Shown: positions 46,942 through 55,795 of the stretch, in pieces
Numbering within the stretch: the first letter of the stretch is position 1
Layout: each line of letters begins with the position of its first letter
Assembly (NCBI GenBank): GCA_963754285.1
Contig: CAVWFN010000007.1
Location: 558,001-622,000 of the forward strand
DNA: 64,000 nt
From: RYN-133 sp963754285
Lineage (GTDB): Bacteria; Actinomycetota; Actinomycetes; Mycobacteriales; Jatrophihabitantaceae
Direction: 5' to 3'
Program-made: the position numbers and the translations under genes
The notes under the pieces: model-generated
Told to the model about the DNA's origin: nothing
Seen by the model: only the letters and a program-made list of their open reading frames with translations
Database searches by the model: none

Positions 46942-49512
46942 TCACAACCGCGGGTCAACCGGCTCCGACTCGAGTGCGAGCACGCCGAACACGCACTCAT
47001 GCACCCGCCACAGCGGCTCCCCCCGAGCGGTCCGGTCGAGGGCTTCGAGGCCCAGGGCGTATTCGCGCAGCGCAAGCGAGCGCTTGTGCCCGAGCCCGCG
47101 CGACCGCAGCCGCTCGAGATTTCCCGGCTCCAGGTAGTCGGGGCCGTAGATGATGCGGAGGTACTCGCGACCACGCACCTTCAAGCCGGGTTGGACGAGT
47201 CCCTTGCGACCCCGCGTCAGGTTCGCGGCGGGCTTGACGACCATCCCCTCGCCGCCCGCCTCGGTCAGTTGCTCCCACCATTGGCTCCCGGCCTGAATCG
47301 ACTGCGGGTCGGTCGTGTCGATCTCGATCCGCCGTGTCGCGGCGAAGGTGACGGGGTCAGCGGCGACCAACCGGTCGGCCAGGTCCAGGTGCCACCGGTG
47401 CGGCTGTCCGTGGTGCGCGGCGCCCTCGGACGCGAGCAGCTGGAACGGGGCCAACTGCACGCCGGAGAGGCCGTCGGTCTCCCAGCAGTACCGCCGGTAG
47501 GCGTCGGTGAACGCGGCAGCATTGGCCTCTCGCGTGCGGGTGCGTTCGAGCAACGCCGTGACATCGAGCCCGGACGATGCAGCGCGTTCGAGCGCGGACA
47601 CTGCGGCTGGCAGCGCCGCGCGGGCTGCGGCGCCGACGGAGGCGTATTGGTCGCGCAGCAACTGCTCGGCCTTTGCACTCCAGGGAAGCAACTCCGCGTC
47701 GAACAACAGCCAGGACGAGTCGAGTTCGTCGAAAAGCGGTGCGGCGGCGACGCGTACGCGCTCGAGCAGTTCGGCGGTGAGCGACGAGGTGAAGAACGAG
47801 CGACCGGTGCGCGTCCATACCGCTCCGAGCCCGTCACCCCCGATGCCGAAGCGCGAGAGCGGGGTCTCGGCGTCGCGGCACACGAGCACGACGGCTCGCG
47901 AGCCCATGTGCTTCTCCTCGCAGAGCACGTCTGCGACGCCGTCCACGCGGTAGGCGTCGAACGCCTGCTCCGGGTGTTCGAGCGCGTCGGGACGCGACGA
48001 GGTCGCGACCGGACTCATCGTCGGCGGCAGGTAGCGCAGCCAGCGCGGGTCGACCGCGAACCGGCTCATCACCTCCAACGCGGCGGCGGCATTCTCTTCC
48101 CGAATGCCGATACGGCGCTGGTAGGCCGTCTCGATCACGCGACGGCCGATCACATCGCTGATGTCGAGCCCCTCCGGGTCGCGCTGCATTGTGGCGGCGA
48201 CCGCGTCGGTGTTTGCAGGGAATGGTCGGGCCGGCTCGTAATAGACCTCCGCGGCCGCGACCGAAACGAGCTCACGTTCCGGGTAGCGCAACGCGGTCAA
48301 CTGGCCGCCGAAGACGCAACCGGTGTCCAGGCACATCGTGTTGTTGATCCACTGCGGAGACGGCACCGGCGTGTGGCCGTACAAAACCATCGCGCGGCCG
48401 CGGTACTCCTCGGCCCACGGGTAGCGCACCGGCAGGCCGTACTCGTCGGTCTCGCCGGTGGTCTGCCCGTAGAGGCAGAACTCGCGCACGCGTCCAGAGG
48501 CCCTGCCCTGGTACCGCTCGATCAGTCCTGCGTGCGAAACCACGAGCCGACCGTCGTCGAACACGTAGTGGCTGATCAGCTGGTCGAGGAATCGCTCGAC
48601 CTCCGCGCGGAACTCATCCGGCTCGTGATCGAGTTGCGCCAGCGACTCGGCCAAGCCGTGGGTCACCTGGACGTTGCGGCCCCGCAATGCGCGCAGGAGC
48701 TTGTTCTCGTGGTTGCCGGGCACGCAGAACGCATCGCCGGCGGCGACCATCCCCATGACCAGCCGCAGCACGCCCGGTGTGTCTGGCCCGCGGTCGACCA
48801 GATCGCCGACGAACACCACCCGGCGTGCGCCGCTCGAAGGCACATGGTGCGCGCCCACAGCGCGTCCGACGTCATCACGCGCGATCAGGTAGCCGAGTTC
48901 GATCAGTAGCTCCTCGAGCTCGGCGCGGCAGCCGTGAATGTCGCCGACGACGTCGAACGGACCTGCTTCGTGTCGCAGATCGTTGAACAGCTTGGTGCGG
49001 GTGATCGTCGCGGCCTCGACCTGCTCGACTCCACGGAGCTGGTGCACCGTACGGAATCCCTCGCGTTGCAGACCTTTCAGCCCGCGACGCAGCTGATCGC
49101 GTTGACGACGGATCACATGCGGGCCGAAGTCGCGGTCGGGACGAGTCGCGTTGCGTGCGCGGCATACGTCCTCGGGTACGTCGAGCACGATCGCGGTCGG
49201 CAGGACGTCGTGATCGCGCGCCAGCGCCACCAACTGCTTTCGCGCGTCCGGCTGCACGTTGGTCGCGTCGACGACCGTCAATCGACCGGCAGCCAACCGC
49301 TTGCCGACGATGTAGTGCAGGAGGTCGAACGCGTCGCCCGAGGCGGACTGGTCGTTCTCATCGTCGGCGACCAGACCGCGACAGAAGTCGGAGGAGATCA
49401 CCTCGGTCGGCAGGAAGCGGTCGCGCGCAAAGGTGGACTTGCCCGATCCGCTCGCGCCGATGAGCACGACGAGGCTGAGCTCGGGGATCTCGAGTTCCGC
49501 GCCGCGGCTCAT
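46942..49512 (-). CDS. pnkp: Bacterial polynucleotide kinase-phosphatase (RNA repair)
   Basis: An 856-residue three-domain RNA end-healing and sealing enzyme. The kinase domain has Walker A GASGSGKST (19-27); the metallophosphoesterase domain has GDIHG (190-194), GDLVDRGP (236-243) and GNHE (266-269) and SHAGLIERY; and the adenylyltransferase/ligase domain has the nucleophile K534 in EEKHMGSR and a late MVVKP. It phosphorylates 5'-OH ends, removes 2',3'-cyclic phosphates, and with Hen1 seals cut RNAs such as tRNA broken by ribotoxins. ATG 49512 overlaps the hen1 stop (ATGA), confirming the pair. Confidence 0.96.
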   Translation of the reverse strand: MSRGAELEIPELSLVVLIGASGSGKSTFARDRFLPTEVISSDFCRGLVADDENDQSASGDAFDLLHYIVGKRLAAGRLTVVDATNVQPDARKQLVALARDHDVLPTAIVLDVPEDVCRARNATRPDRDFGPHVIRRQRDQLRRGLKGLQREGFRTVHQLRGVEQVEAATITRTKLFNDLRHEAGPFDVVGDIHGCRAELEELLIELGYLIARDDVGRAVGAHHVPSSGARRVVFVGDLVDRGPDTPGVLRLVMGMVAAGDAFCVPGNHENKLLRALRGRNVQVTHGLAESLAQLDHEPDEFRAEVERFLDQLISHYVFDDGRLVVSHAGLIERYQGRASGRVREFCLYGQTTGETDEYGLPVRYPWAEEYRGRAMVLYGHTPVPSPQWINNTMCLDTGCVFGGQLTALRYPERELVSVAAAEVYYEPARPFPANTDAVAATMQRDPEGLDISDVIGRRVIETAYQRRIGIREENAAAALEVMSRFAVDPRWLRYLPPTMSPVATSSRPDALEHPEQAFDAYRVDGVADVLCEEKHMGSRAVVLVCRDAETPLSRFGIGGDGLGAVWTRTGRSFFTSSLTAELLERVRVAAAPLFDELDSSWLLFDAELLPWSAKAEQLLRDQYASVGAAARAALPAAVSALERAASSGLDVTALLERTRTREANAAAFTDAYRRYCWETDGLSGVQLAPFQLLASEGAAHHGQPHRWHLDLADRLVAADPVTFAATRRIEIDTTDPQSIQAGSQWWEQLTEAGGEGMVVKPAANLTRGRKGLVQPGLKVRGREYLRIIYGPDYLEPGNLERLRSRGLGHKRSLALREYALGLEALDRTARGEPLWRVHECVFGVLALESEPVDPRL

Positions 49513-50951
49513 GCTGCCTGCCTCGTGAAGAGGGCGAACTGTGTGGGCGGGCCGACCTCGGGGTCGTCCGGGCCGATCGGCAGGTACCGCACCGAGTAGC
49601 CGTAGTCGCCGGCGACGCGGTCGGCCCACGCGCGGAACTCGGCACGGGTCCACTCGAAGCGGTGGTCACGATGCCGCAGCGCGCCAGGCGGCAACGTCTC
49701 GAACCGCGCGTTGTGTTCGACGTTCGGGGTCGTCACGAGGACCGTCCCCGGCCGAGCGTGGCCGAAAACGCTGCGTTCGAGGGCGGACAGCCGCGGCGGG
49801 TCGATGTGCTCGATGACTTCCATGAGCACGGCCGCGTCGAGCCCGGTGAGGCGATCGTCGCGGTAGGTGAGCGAGGACTGGAACAACTCGACACGTGAAC
49901 GCTGCTGGTCGGTCATGCGCTCCATCCGCAGCTTGCGCGCGGCCACATGGAGTGCACGCGCCGAAACGTCGGTGGCAACGACGTGCTCGATGTCTCGCTG
50001 AGCCAACAAGTCGCGCACCAGCACGCCCTCGCCGCAACCGAGATCGCCGACGCGGCGCGCGCCACTGGCGAGGACGGCTGCAACGACCGCCCCGCGCCGC
50101 TGCTCGTTCAGTGGGACGCGCGCGTCGTCCGTGCGCGCGCCGTCGAGGGCGCTGTCGAGGGCGCTGTCGAGGGCGCTGTCGAGGGCGTTGTCGACCTGTT
50201 CGGGCTGGCGGTCGTCGACTTCGGCCAGACGCGCCAACGCCTCGGCGGTGAGCTCGCGCCGGTGCGCCAGGTATCGGCGGGTGATGAGCGCTCGGTCCGG
50301 GTGCGTCGCAAGCCAGTTTCCGCCGGCATTGACCAGCTTGTCGATCTCGTCGGTACTCACCCAGTAGTGCTTGGCGTCGTCGAGCACGGGCAGCAGGACG
50401 TAGACGTGGTTGAGGGCGTCGGCAAGCCGCACGGTCCCCTTAAGCCTCAGATCGACATAGCGCGAGTCACCCCACCGTGGCACCTCTGGATCGAGCGGGA
50501 CGCTCGCCGCGAGAACCGTCCAGCCCAGCGGTTCGAACAACCGATGGGCCAACTCGGCGCCGCCGCGGCACGGCAACGCCGGAATGTGCAACTCCAGCGG
50601 GATCGCCGAGTCGGCGAGGTCCTGGAACGACTTGCACCGACCGGTGAGTGCCGTGCTGAAGACCTGTTTGAGCGCGACCGCCAGCATGCTGGACGCCGCA
50701 TATGGGCGGTCGTTCACGTACTGGCCGAGCAGGAAGCCGTCGCGCCCGGAGTTGCCGCGCCCGCGGACGAGCGCCACCGGGTCGACGTCCAAGACAAGTG
50801 CCGCTGTGCAGCGCTGCGCGCTCGCCTCGGGATAGAAGACTGTCGCGGTGCCGGACGCCACGGTGAACTCCTGAACCCGGCCCGGGTGCTTGTGCAGCAG
50901 ATACCCCAGCTCGGTGGCGGGTTCATGGGTGGTGGAGACAGTCAGCAGCAC
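49509..50951 (-). CDS. hen1: 3'-terminal RNA ribose 2'-O-methyltransferase Hen1
   Basis: A 480-residue partner of Pnkp. The N-terminal half (1-245) is the ligase-activating Hen1-N domain (HKHPGRVQEF, FYPEAS, DVDPVALVRGRG, GFLLGQYVNDRPYAASSML). The C-terminal methyltransferase has the SAM loop GDLGCGEG (302-309) and the metal site E378-x-x-E381-H382 with H398. It methylates the 2'-OH at the break so that repaired RNA resists recutting. A four-copy LDSA repeat (about 257-270) links the two domains. The start is GTG 50951. The pair is complete and in the usual order. Confidence 0.96.
   Translation of the reverse strand: MLLTVSTTHEPATELGYLLHKHPGRVQEFTVASGTATVFYPEASAQRCTAALVLDVDPVALVRGRGNSGRDGFLLGQYVNDRPYAASSMLAVALKQVFSTALTGRCKSFQDLADSAIPLELHIPALPCRGGAELAHRLFEPLGWTVLAASVPLDPEVPRWGDSRYVDLRLKGTVRLADALNHVYVLLPVLDDAKHYWVSTDEIDKLVNAGGNWLATHPDRALITRRYLAHRRELTAEALARLAEVDDRQPEQVDNALDSALDSALDSALDGARTDDARVPLNEQRRGAVVAAVLASGARRVGDLGCGEGVLVRDLLAQRDIEHVVATDVSARALHVAARKLRMERMTDQQRSRVELFQSSLTYRDDRLTGLDAAVLMEVIEHIDPPRLSALERSVFGHARPGTVLVTTPNVEHNARFETLPPGALRHRDHRFEWTRAEFRAWADRVAGDYGYSVRYLPIGPDDPEVGPPTQFALFTRQAA
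50142..50189. repeat. Four tandem 12-bp repeats inside hen1
   Basis: GTCGAGGGCGCT is repeated four times, the last with one change (GTT end). It encodes LDSA repeats in the linker of Hen1 between the N domain and the methyltransferase. Since the unit is a multiple of three, copy-number change would keep the frame. Confidence 0.9.
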
Positions 50952-51001
50952 GAGTCGCCATTCTGTCGGACTCGGCCGCCGATTGCGCCTCGATTACCTG
51001 A

Positions 51002-52033
51002 TCAACTCACCGCGTCGAGCTGAGCGCTCGACAGTTCGATCGTCGGGATCGCACCCAGCGTGGCGGGTGAGGGACGCGCGCCGTCGCGCACGAGCAGGTC
51101 GCCGATGGCCGCGATCATCGCGCCGTTGTCGGTGCACAGCCGCATCGGCGGCACCCGCAGCTCGATACCGGCGGCGTCGCAGCGCTCCTGGGCGAGCGCG
51201 CGCACCCGCGAATTGGCCGCGACCCCGCCGACGACGACGAGCGTGTCGACCTCCTGCTGCCGGCAGGCGCGCAGCGCCTTCGTGACCAGGGTGTCGGCGA
51301 CCGCCTCCTGGAAGCTCGCCGCCGTGTCGTCGACGTCGAGGTCCGGCGTGCGCTCGACATACCGCGCGACTGCTGTCTTCAAGCCGGAGAACGAGAAGCC
51401 GAGGGCGGGATCGTTCGCGCCCATGAGCGGACGCGGGAACCGCACCGCGCTCGGGTCGCCGTTGCGCGCGGCCTTGTCGATCGACGGCCCGCCCGGGTAC
51501 GGCAGCCCGATCAGCCGCGCGACCTTGTCGAACGCCTCGCCCGCGGCATCGTCGAGCGTGTCCGACAGGTGCACGATCGGCGTGCGGACGAGATCGCGCA
51601 CGAACAACAGCGACGTGTGCCCGCCCGACACGATCAGTGCGACGGAGCGATCGGGCAACGGGCCGTGCTCGAGCGTGTCGGCCGCGGCATGCCCGGCCAG
51701 GTGATGCACGCCGTAGAGCGGGACACCGAGACTCAGCGCGAACGCCTTCGCGGCGGCGACGCCGACGTGCAGCGCGGTGGCAAGCCCAGGGCCCGCCGTG
51801 ACGGCGACGGCGCCGACGTCGGCCAGCGTGATCCCGGCATTCGCGACCGCCTTGCGCACCGTCGGGAGCATCGACTGCACATGCGCGCGCGCCGCGATTT
51901 CGGGAACGACACCACCGAAGCGCGCGTGCTCATCCATGCTCGACGCGAGTGCGTCGCCGAGCAGCACGCCGTCCTCGACGAAACCGACGCCGGTCTCGTC
52001 GCACGATGTCTCGATGCCCATCACGATCGTCAT
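51002..52033 (-). CDS. tsaD: tRNA N6-threonylcarbamoyladenosine transferase
   Basis: A 343-residue ASKHA-fold protein that transfers threonylcarbamoyl to A37 of ANN-decoding tRNAs. The opening is GIETSCDETGVGFV, the iron-binding histidines are H111 and H115 in GVHHLAGHAA, and SGGHTSLLFV and GLPYPGGPSID follow. It works with TsaB and TsaE, which are in the same unit. The ATG overlaps the rimI stop (ATGA). The gene was formerly called gcp (Rv3419c), where it is next to groES; here 11 kb separates them. Confidence 0.97.
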   Translation of the reverse strand: MTIVMGIETSCDETGVGFVEDGVLLGDALASSMDEHARFGGVVPEIAARAHVQSMLPTVRKAVANAGITLADVGAVAVTAGPGLATALHVGVAAAKAFALSLGVPLYGVHHLAGHAAADTLEHGPLPDRSVALIVSGGHTSLLFVRDLVRTPIVHLSDTLDDAAGEAFDKVARLIGLPYPGGPSIDKAARNGDPSAVRFPRPLMGANDPALGFSFSGLKTAVARYVERTPDLDVDDTAASFQEAVADTLVTKALRACRQQEVDTLVVVGGVAANSRVRALAQERCDAAGIELRVPPMRLCTDNGAMIAAIGDLLVRDGARPSPATLGAIPTIELSSAQLDAVS

Positions 52034-52488
52034 AGCTGTTTCCTCATGACCAGCGCGTCGATGCGGCCGTGCGCGTAGTAGCCGCGGCGGCGGCCGATCT
52101 CGCTGAAACCCTCGTCGCAATACAGCGCGATAGCAGCGTCGTTGTCGACACGGACCTCGAGGAACAGTTCGTGTGCGCCGCGACGCTTCGCCTCGGCGTA
52201 CAGGACGGCGAGCATCTGCCGCGCGAGACCACGGCGCTGTGCGGACGGAACCACGCCGACGGTGAGGATCTCGGCCTGGTCGCCGGCGACCAGCACACCG
52301 CCCCAGCCGAGCAACTCACCGTCGTCGTTCTCCACGGCCACGTAGTACCGCGTACGGGTGTCGTCGAGTTCGGCGCGGTAGCTGTCGGCCGACCACGCCT
52401 CAGTGCCGAACAATTCGTGCTCGTAGGTCATCAACGCGTCGATGTGGGCTGGCGACATCGTCACGACCTTGGCGCCGGCCGCCGTCAT
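52030..52488 (-). CDS. rimI: Ribosomal protein S18-alanine N-acetyltransferase-like
   Basis: A 152-residue GNAT acetyltransferase. The acetyl-CoA-binding motif A reads AEILTVGVVPSAQRRGLARQM (Q/RxxGxA), and the fold ends FLEVRVDNDAAIALYCDEGF and RRRGYYAHGRIDALVM, as in RimI. Overlaps of four bases with tsaB upstream and tsaD downstream put it in the same translationally coupled series. The order tsaB-rimI-tsaD is conserved in actinobacteria. The target is inferred; actinobacterial RimI may acetylate more than S18. Confidence 0.95.
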   Translation of the reverse strand: MTAAGAKVVTMSPAHIDALMTYEHELFGTEAWSADSYRAELDDTRTRYYVAVENDDGELLGWGGVLVAGDQAEILTVGVVPSAQRRGLARQMLAVLYAEAKRRGAHELFLEVRVDNDAAIALYCDEGFSEIGRRRGYYAHGRIDALVMRKQL

Positions 52489-53126
52489 CGCTGCATCGCC
52501 TTGGGCGGCACCGCGTCCGGACGGCGCAGGTAGAGCGGTATCAGCGCGTCGGAACCGGCGCCGGCTCGAATCTTGTCCAGGGCGTGCGTCACCAACCGCG
52601 CGGGACTGGGGTGATCACCGTCGAGCAACGGCAACGCGAGCACATCGGCGTACAGGCGCGCGCCGGCACCGAGCATCGCGGTCGCATCGCCTCGCGGCAC
52701 GTCCGCCGGATAGCTGACGTTCGGTCCGTCGATGCGATGCCCGTCACGATAGGTCGCCCAGTAGACCTCCTTGCGTCGCGCATCGGTCGCAACGAGCACG
52801 GCACCATGGTCGGGCGCGAGGCCGTCGAGCGAGCACACCTCGTAAGCGGGGATGTTGAGCGCTTCGGCCATCGCGGCAGCGGTGACCAGGCCGACGCGCA
52901 GCCCGGTGAACGGCCCGGGGCCGGCACCGACGACGAGCGCGCCGATGTCGCGCACCGTGACACCGCCGGCATCGAGGCACGCGGCGATCGTCGGCGCGAG
53001 GTGCTCGCTGTGCCCGTGCGGGCCGACCCACTGCTCATGTGCAACTGTCGTCACTGCGCTGTCGGTGACCTCGACAAGGTCAGCCGTCACCGCGGCGGAC
53101 GACGTGTCGAGAGCGAGCACCAGCAC
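52485..53126 (-). CDS. tsaB: tRNA threonylcarbamoyladenosine biosynthesis protein TsaB
   Basis: A 213-residue ASKHA protein that pairs with TsaD. It opens LVLALDTSSAAVTADLVE and carries the GAGPGPFTGLRVGLVTA segment typical of TsaB; the metal-binding histidines of TsaD are absent, as expected. The start is GTG 53126. It follows tsaE by 15 bases and overlaps rimI (ATGA). Confidence 0.95.
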   Translation of the reverse strand: MLVLALDTSSAAVTADLVEVTDSAVTTVAHEQWVGPHGHSEHLAPTIAACLDAGGVTVRDIGALVVGAGPGPFTGLRVGLVTAAAMAEALNIPAYEVCSLDGLAPDHGAVLVATDARRKEVYWATYRDGHRIDGPNVSYPADVPRGDATAMLGAGARLYADVLALPLLDGDHPSPARLVTHALDKIRAGAGSDALIPLYLRRPDAVPPKAMQR

Positions 53127-53141
53127 GATGCTTCAGCGTAG

Positions 53142-53591
53142 TTACTCGTTGAGTGGCGCGACGCGCGCCGCCCAGTCGCCGCCGTGCGCGACGAGGGTCG
53201 CGGTGCGCTGCTCCGAGTCGCGCGCGCGGTCGAGCACGACGGTGAGGTACGAGTCGGCCAGTTGTTCAGCCTTGCCCTCGCCCCATTCGACGACGGTCAC
53301 CGCTTCGTCGGCCGAGACGTCGAGATCGAGGTCGTCGACCTCTTCGAGCGAGCCGAGCCGGTAGGCGTCGACGTGCACCAGCGGTACCGGTCCGGGGTGG
53401 ACGCGGGCGATGACAAACGTCGGTGATGCGATCCGTCCCGACACCTGCAGACCTGCGCCGATCCCCTGCACGAGGGTCGTCTTTCCGGCGCCCAGCGGGC
53501 CGCCGAGAACGATCAGGTCTCCTGCTCGTAGCAGGGTGGCGAGACGGCGGCCGAAGTCCTGCGTGTCGGCTGCGGTCGGAAGGACGATCAT
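53142..53591 (-). CDS. tsaE: tRNA threonylcarbamoyladenosine biosynthesis ATPase TsaE
   Basis: A 149-residue P-loop ATPase supporting TsaB-TsaD turnover. Walker A is GPLGAGKTT (31-39); SPTFVIARVH and LVHVDAYRLGS follow, and VVEWGEG is the TsaE signature. The ATG overlaps the hydrolase stop (ATGA). The last codons contain the 16-base word also seen at 51-66. Confidence 0.96.
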   Translation of the reverse strand: MIVLPTAADTQDFGRRLATLLRAGDLIVLGGPLGAGKTTLVQGIGAGLQVSGRIASPTFVIARVHPGPVPLVHVDAYRLGSLEEVDDLDLDVSADEAVTVVEWGEGKAEQLADSYLTVVLDRARDSEQRTATLVAHGGDWAARVAPLNE

Positions 53592-54631
53592 GTATTTCTC
53601 ACTGCGTCATCGATCAATCGAAGCAACGGCTCGTTGACGACGTCCGGACGTTCCATCAACACCTGATGCCCCGTGTCGGGCACGAGGACGAGTTCCGCCT
53701 TCGGGAGCAGGTCGGCCATCTGGCGGCTGTGATCGGCAGGCGTGACGAGATCGTCCTCGCCGCACACGATGACCACCGGCAGATCCACCAGGACGTCGAG
53801 CGCGGCGAGCTTGTCGTGCGACGTGAGCGTCGGGAAGAAATCGGCGACAACGTCGACCGGCGTCTCGCTGATCATCCGGGTCATGAACTCGACCAGTGCC
53901 GGATCGGTGTGTGGCCCGAAGGCCAGCCGGCGGACGAACAGCCACGCGGCGTCGGTCAGTCGCGCGCGTCCGCGTTCGAGCAGGTTGCTCTGGCGGCTCA
54001 CGCCGCGAAGGGCCAGTCGCAGCGCGGGATCACCCACGCGCGCCAGGCCGGCCGGCACGCCGAGCGTGAGCCAGGCGAGTTTGCCCGTCGAGGTGCTGAT
54101 CAGCGCGACGGCGACGACTCGTTGCCCGAACAGTTCGGGACGGCTGTCGGCGAGCGCCAAGATCGTCATGCCACCCATCGAGTGACCGATGAGCACCACC
54201 GGGCCTCTCGGCACGAGTTCGCGCAGCACCACGTCGAGATCGGAGCCGAGTTGGTCGATCGTGGCGTGTGCGGCCGTGCTGCGCGACGAGCGGCCGTGGC
54301 TGCGCAGGTCGAAACTCACGATCCGCACGCGCGCGCCGAACTGCGCGAGGATCGCGCGGCGCTGGAAGAGCAGGTCGTCGCGGTTCTGGCAGAAGCCGTG
54401 CACGAGGACGACGGTGAGCTGCGCGTCGATGGGTCCGTCCTGCTCGTAGTAGAGCTGCACGCCGTCGCTCGCGCGGACGAAGCCCGCCCGCTCCGGGTCG
54501 GGTGCGGCGAACTGGTCGATCGCGGTCTCGCGCCGGGTCGTGCGCACGCGCCGATCCGCGACGACAGCAGCGCTGACCGCGGCCAGGCCGGCGGCAGCGG
54601 CACCGGCCCAGATGCCGCCGCGCTTCTTCAC
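53588..54631 (-). CDS. Alpha/beta-fold hydrolase, membrane-anchored
   Basis: A 347-residue hydrolase. A short N-terminal hydrophobic helix (IWAGAAAAGLAAVSAAVVA, about 7-25) could be an anchor or uncleaved signal. The fold shows VVLVHGFCQNRDD, FDLRSHGRSS, the nucleophile Ser in LIGHSMGGM, the acid in CGEDDLVTP, and His in DTGHQVLMERP. Substrate is unknown. GTG 54631 overlaps the alr stop (GTGA). A hydrolase at this place between alr and tsaE occurs in many actinobacteria. Confidence 0.9.
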   Translation of the reverse strand: MKKRGGIWAGAAAAGLAAVSAAVVADRRVRTTRRETAIDQFAAPDPERAGFVRASDGVQLYYEQDGPIDAQLTVVLVHGFCQNRDDLLFQRRAILAQFGARVRIVSFDLRSHGRSSRSTAAHATIDQLGSDLDVVLRELVPRGPVVLIGHSMGGMTILALADSRPELFGQRVVAVALISTSTGKLAWLTLGVPAGLARVGDPALRLALRGVSRQSNLLERGRARLTDAAWLFVRRLAFGPHTDPALVEFMTRMISETPVDVVADFFPTLTSHDKLAALDVLVDLPVVIVCGEDDLVTPADHSRQMADLLPKAELVLVPDTGHQVLMERPDVVNEPLLRLIDDAVRNT

Positions 54632-55737
54632 GTCGGGCCACCTCGATACGTACGTGGCACTCGCGGTCCGACGCGGGTGACGATCTCGTAGTGGATGGTT
54701 CCGATCGCCTCGGCCCAGTCGATCGCCCGGGGTACGTCGGGCGCGGCGCCGAACAGGATCGCCGCGTCGTTCTCGCTCACGTCGAGGTCGCCGACGTCGA
54801 CGACGAACTGGTCCATGCACACTCGTCCGCTCACGGTGAAGCGCTGGCCGTTGATCGACACGGGCCCGACATTGGTCGCGTGCCGCGGGATTCCGTCGGC
54901 ATAGCCGAGAGGGACGAGCGCGAGCGTCGTGTCGCGGTCGGTCGTGTAGACGTGGCCGTACGAGACACCCTCGCCCGCACGCACCCGCTTCACCGACGCG
55001 AGCCCGGACCGCAGCGTCATGGCCGGAACCAGTCCGAAGTCACCCTGGGCGGGGACGGGCGTGAGCCCGTAGATCGCGATGCCCGGACGCACCAGATCGA
55101 AATGTGCCTCGGGCAGCGTCAGGGTCGCGGCCGAGTTGGCGATGTGGCGCACCTGCGGACGAACGCCGAGGGACTCGGCGACATCGAGGGCCGCACGGAA
55201 CGCGTCGAGCTGCTTGGCGATGGTGGGATGACCCGGTTCGTCGGCGTAGGCGAAGTGACTCCAGATGCCCACGATCTCAACCGCACGATCGGCATCGGCT
55301 GCGCGCACGACCTCCGGCCAGTCGTCGACGTAGACGCCGTTGCGGGACAACCCGGTGTCGATCTTCAAGTGGACGCGCGCAGTACGTCCGGTCTCGCCGG
55401 CTGCCGTCGCGACGATCGCCAGCTGCCACGTGCTGCTCACGGACAGGTCGATGTCGGCCTCGATCGCCGCGCGCACCGTGTCGGTCTCACCGGGCGTCCA
55501 CAACCACGCCAGCGCCGGAACATCGATGCCGGCACGACGCAGTACAAGGGCCTCGTCGATCGTTGCCGTCCCCAGCCACGTCGCGCCGCCGGCGATGGCG
55601 GCGCGCGAACTCTCGATCAGGCCGTGCCCGTACCCGTCGGCCTTGACGACTGCCATCACAGCTGCCGACGTACCTGCTTTGAGCGTTTCGACATTGCCTC
55701 GGATGGCAGCGAGATCGACGACCGCTTCGGTGCGCAA
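54628..55737 (-). CDS. alr: Alanine racemase
   Basis: A 369-residue PLP enzyme supplying D-alanine for peptidoglycan. The PLP lysine is K32 in VVKADGYGHG; the second catalytic residue is the Tyr of GEGVSYGHVYTT; GRVCMDQFVVDVGD is the other signature. A TTG start at 55737 is preferred since GGAGG lies five bases upstream, and the adjacent GTG (55740) is only two bases away from it. Longer forms up to 55833 would overlap the divergent ltrA start. Same unit as tsaE-tsaD (Rv3423c-Rv3419c order). Confidence 0.96.
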   Translation of the reverse strand: MRTEAVVDLAAIRGNVETLKAGTSAAVMAVVKADGYGHGLIESSRAAIAGGATWLGTATIDEALVLRRAGIDVPALAWLWTPGETDTVRAAIEADIDLSVSSTWQLAIVATAAGETGRTARVHLKIDTGLSRNGVYVDDWPEVVRAADADRAVEIVGIWSHFAYADEPGHPTIAKQLDAFRAALDVAESLGVRPQVRHIANSAATLTLPEAHFDLVRPGIAIYGLTPVPAQGDFGLVPAMTLRSGLASVKRVRAGEGVSYGHVYTTDRDTTLALVPLGYADGIPRHATNVGPVSINGQRFTVSGRVCMDQFVVDVGDLDVSENDAAILFGAAPDVPRAIDWAEAIGTIHYEIVTRVGPRVPRTYRGGPT

Positions 55738-55795
55738 CACGTCCTCCAGTGTCTCAGTCGGCCGGTGATACCTGGTGCTTGCGTAGGCTGCGTCG

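Noticed and set aside
46810..48909. 699-codon plus-strand open frame
   Set aside because: Antisense to pnkp; the Walker A, phosphoesterase and ligase motifs are all on the minus strand.
50142..50189. CRISPR-like repeat
   Set aside because: Four back-to-back 12-base units without spacers, inside an intact coding frame; it is a coding tandem repeat.
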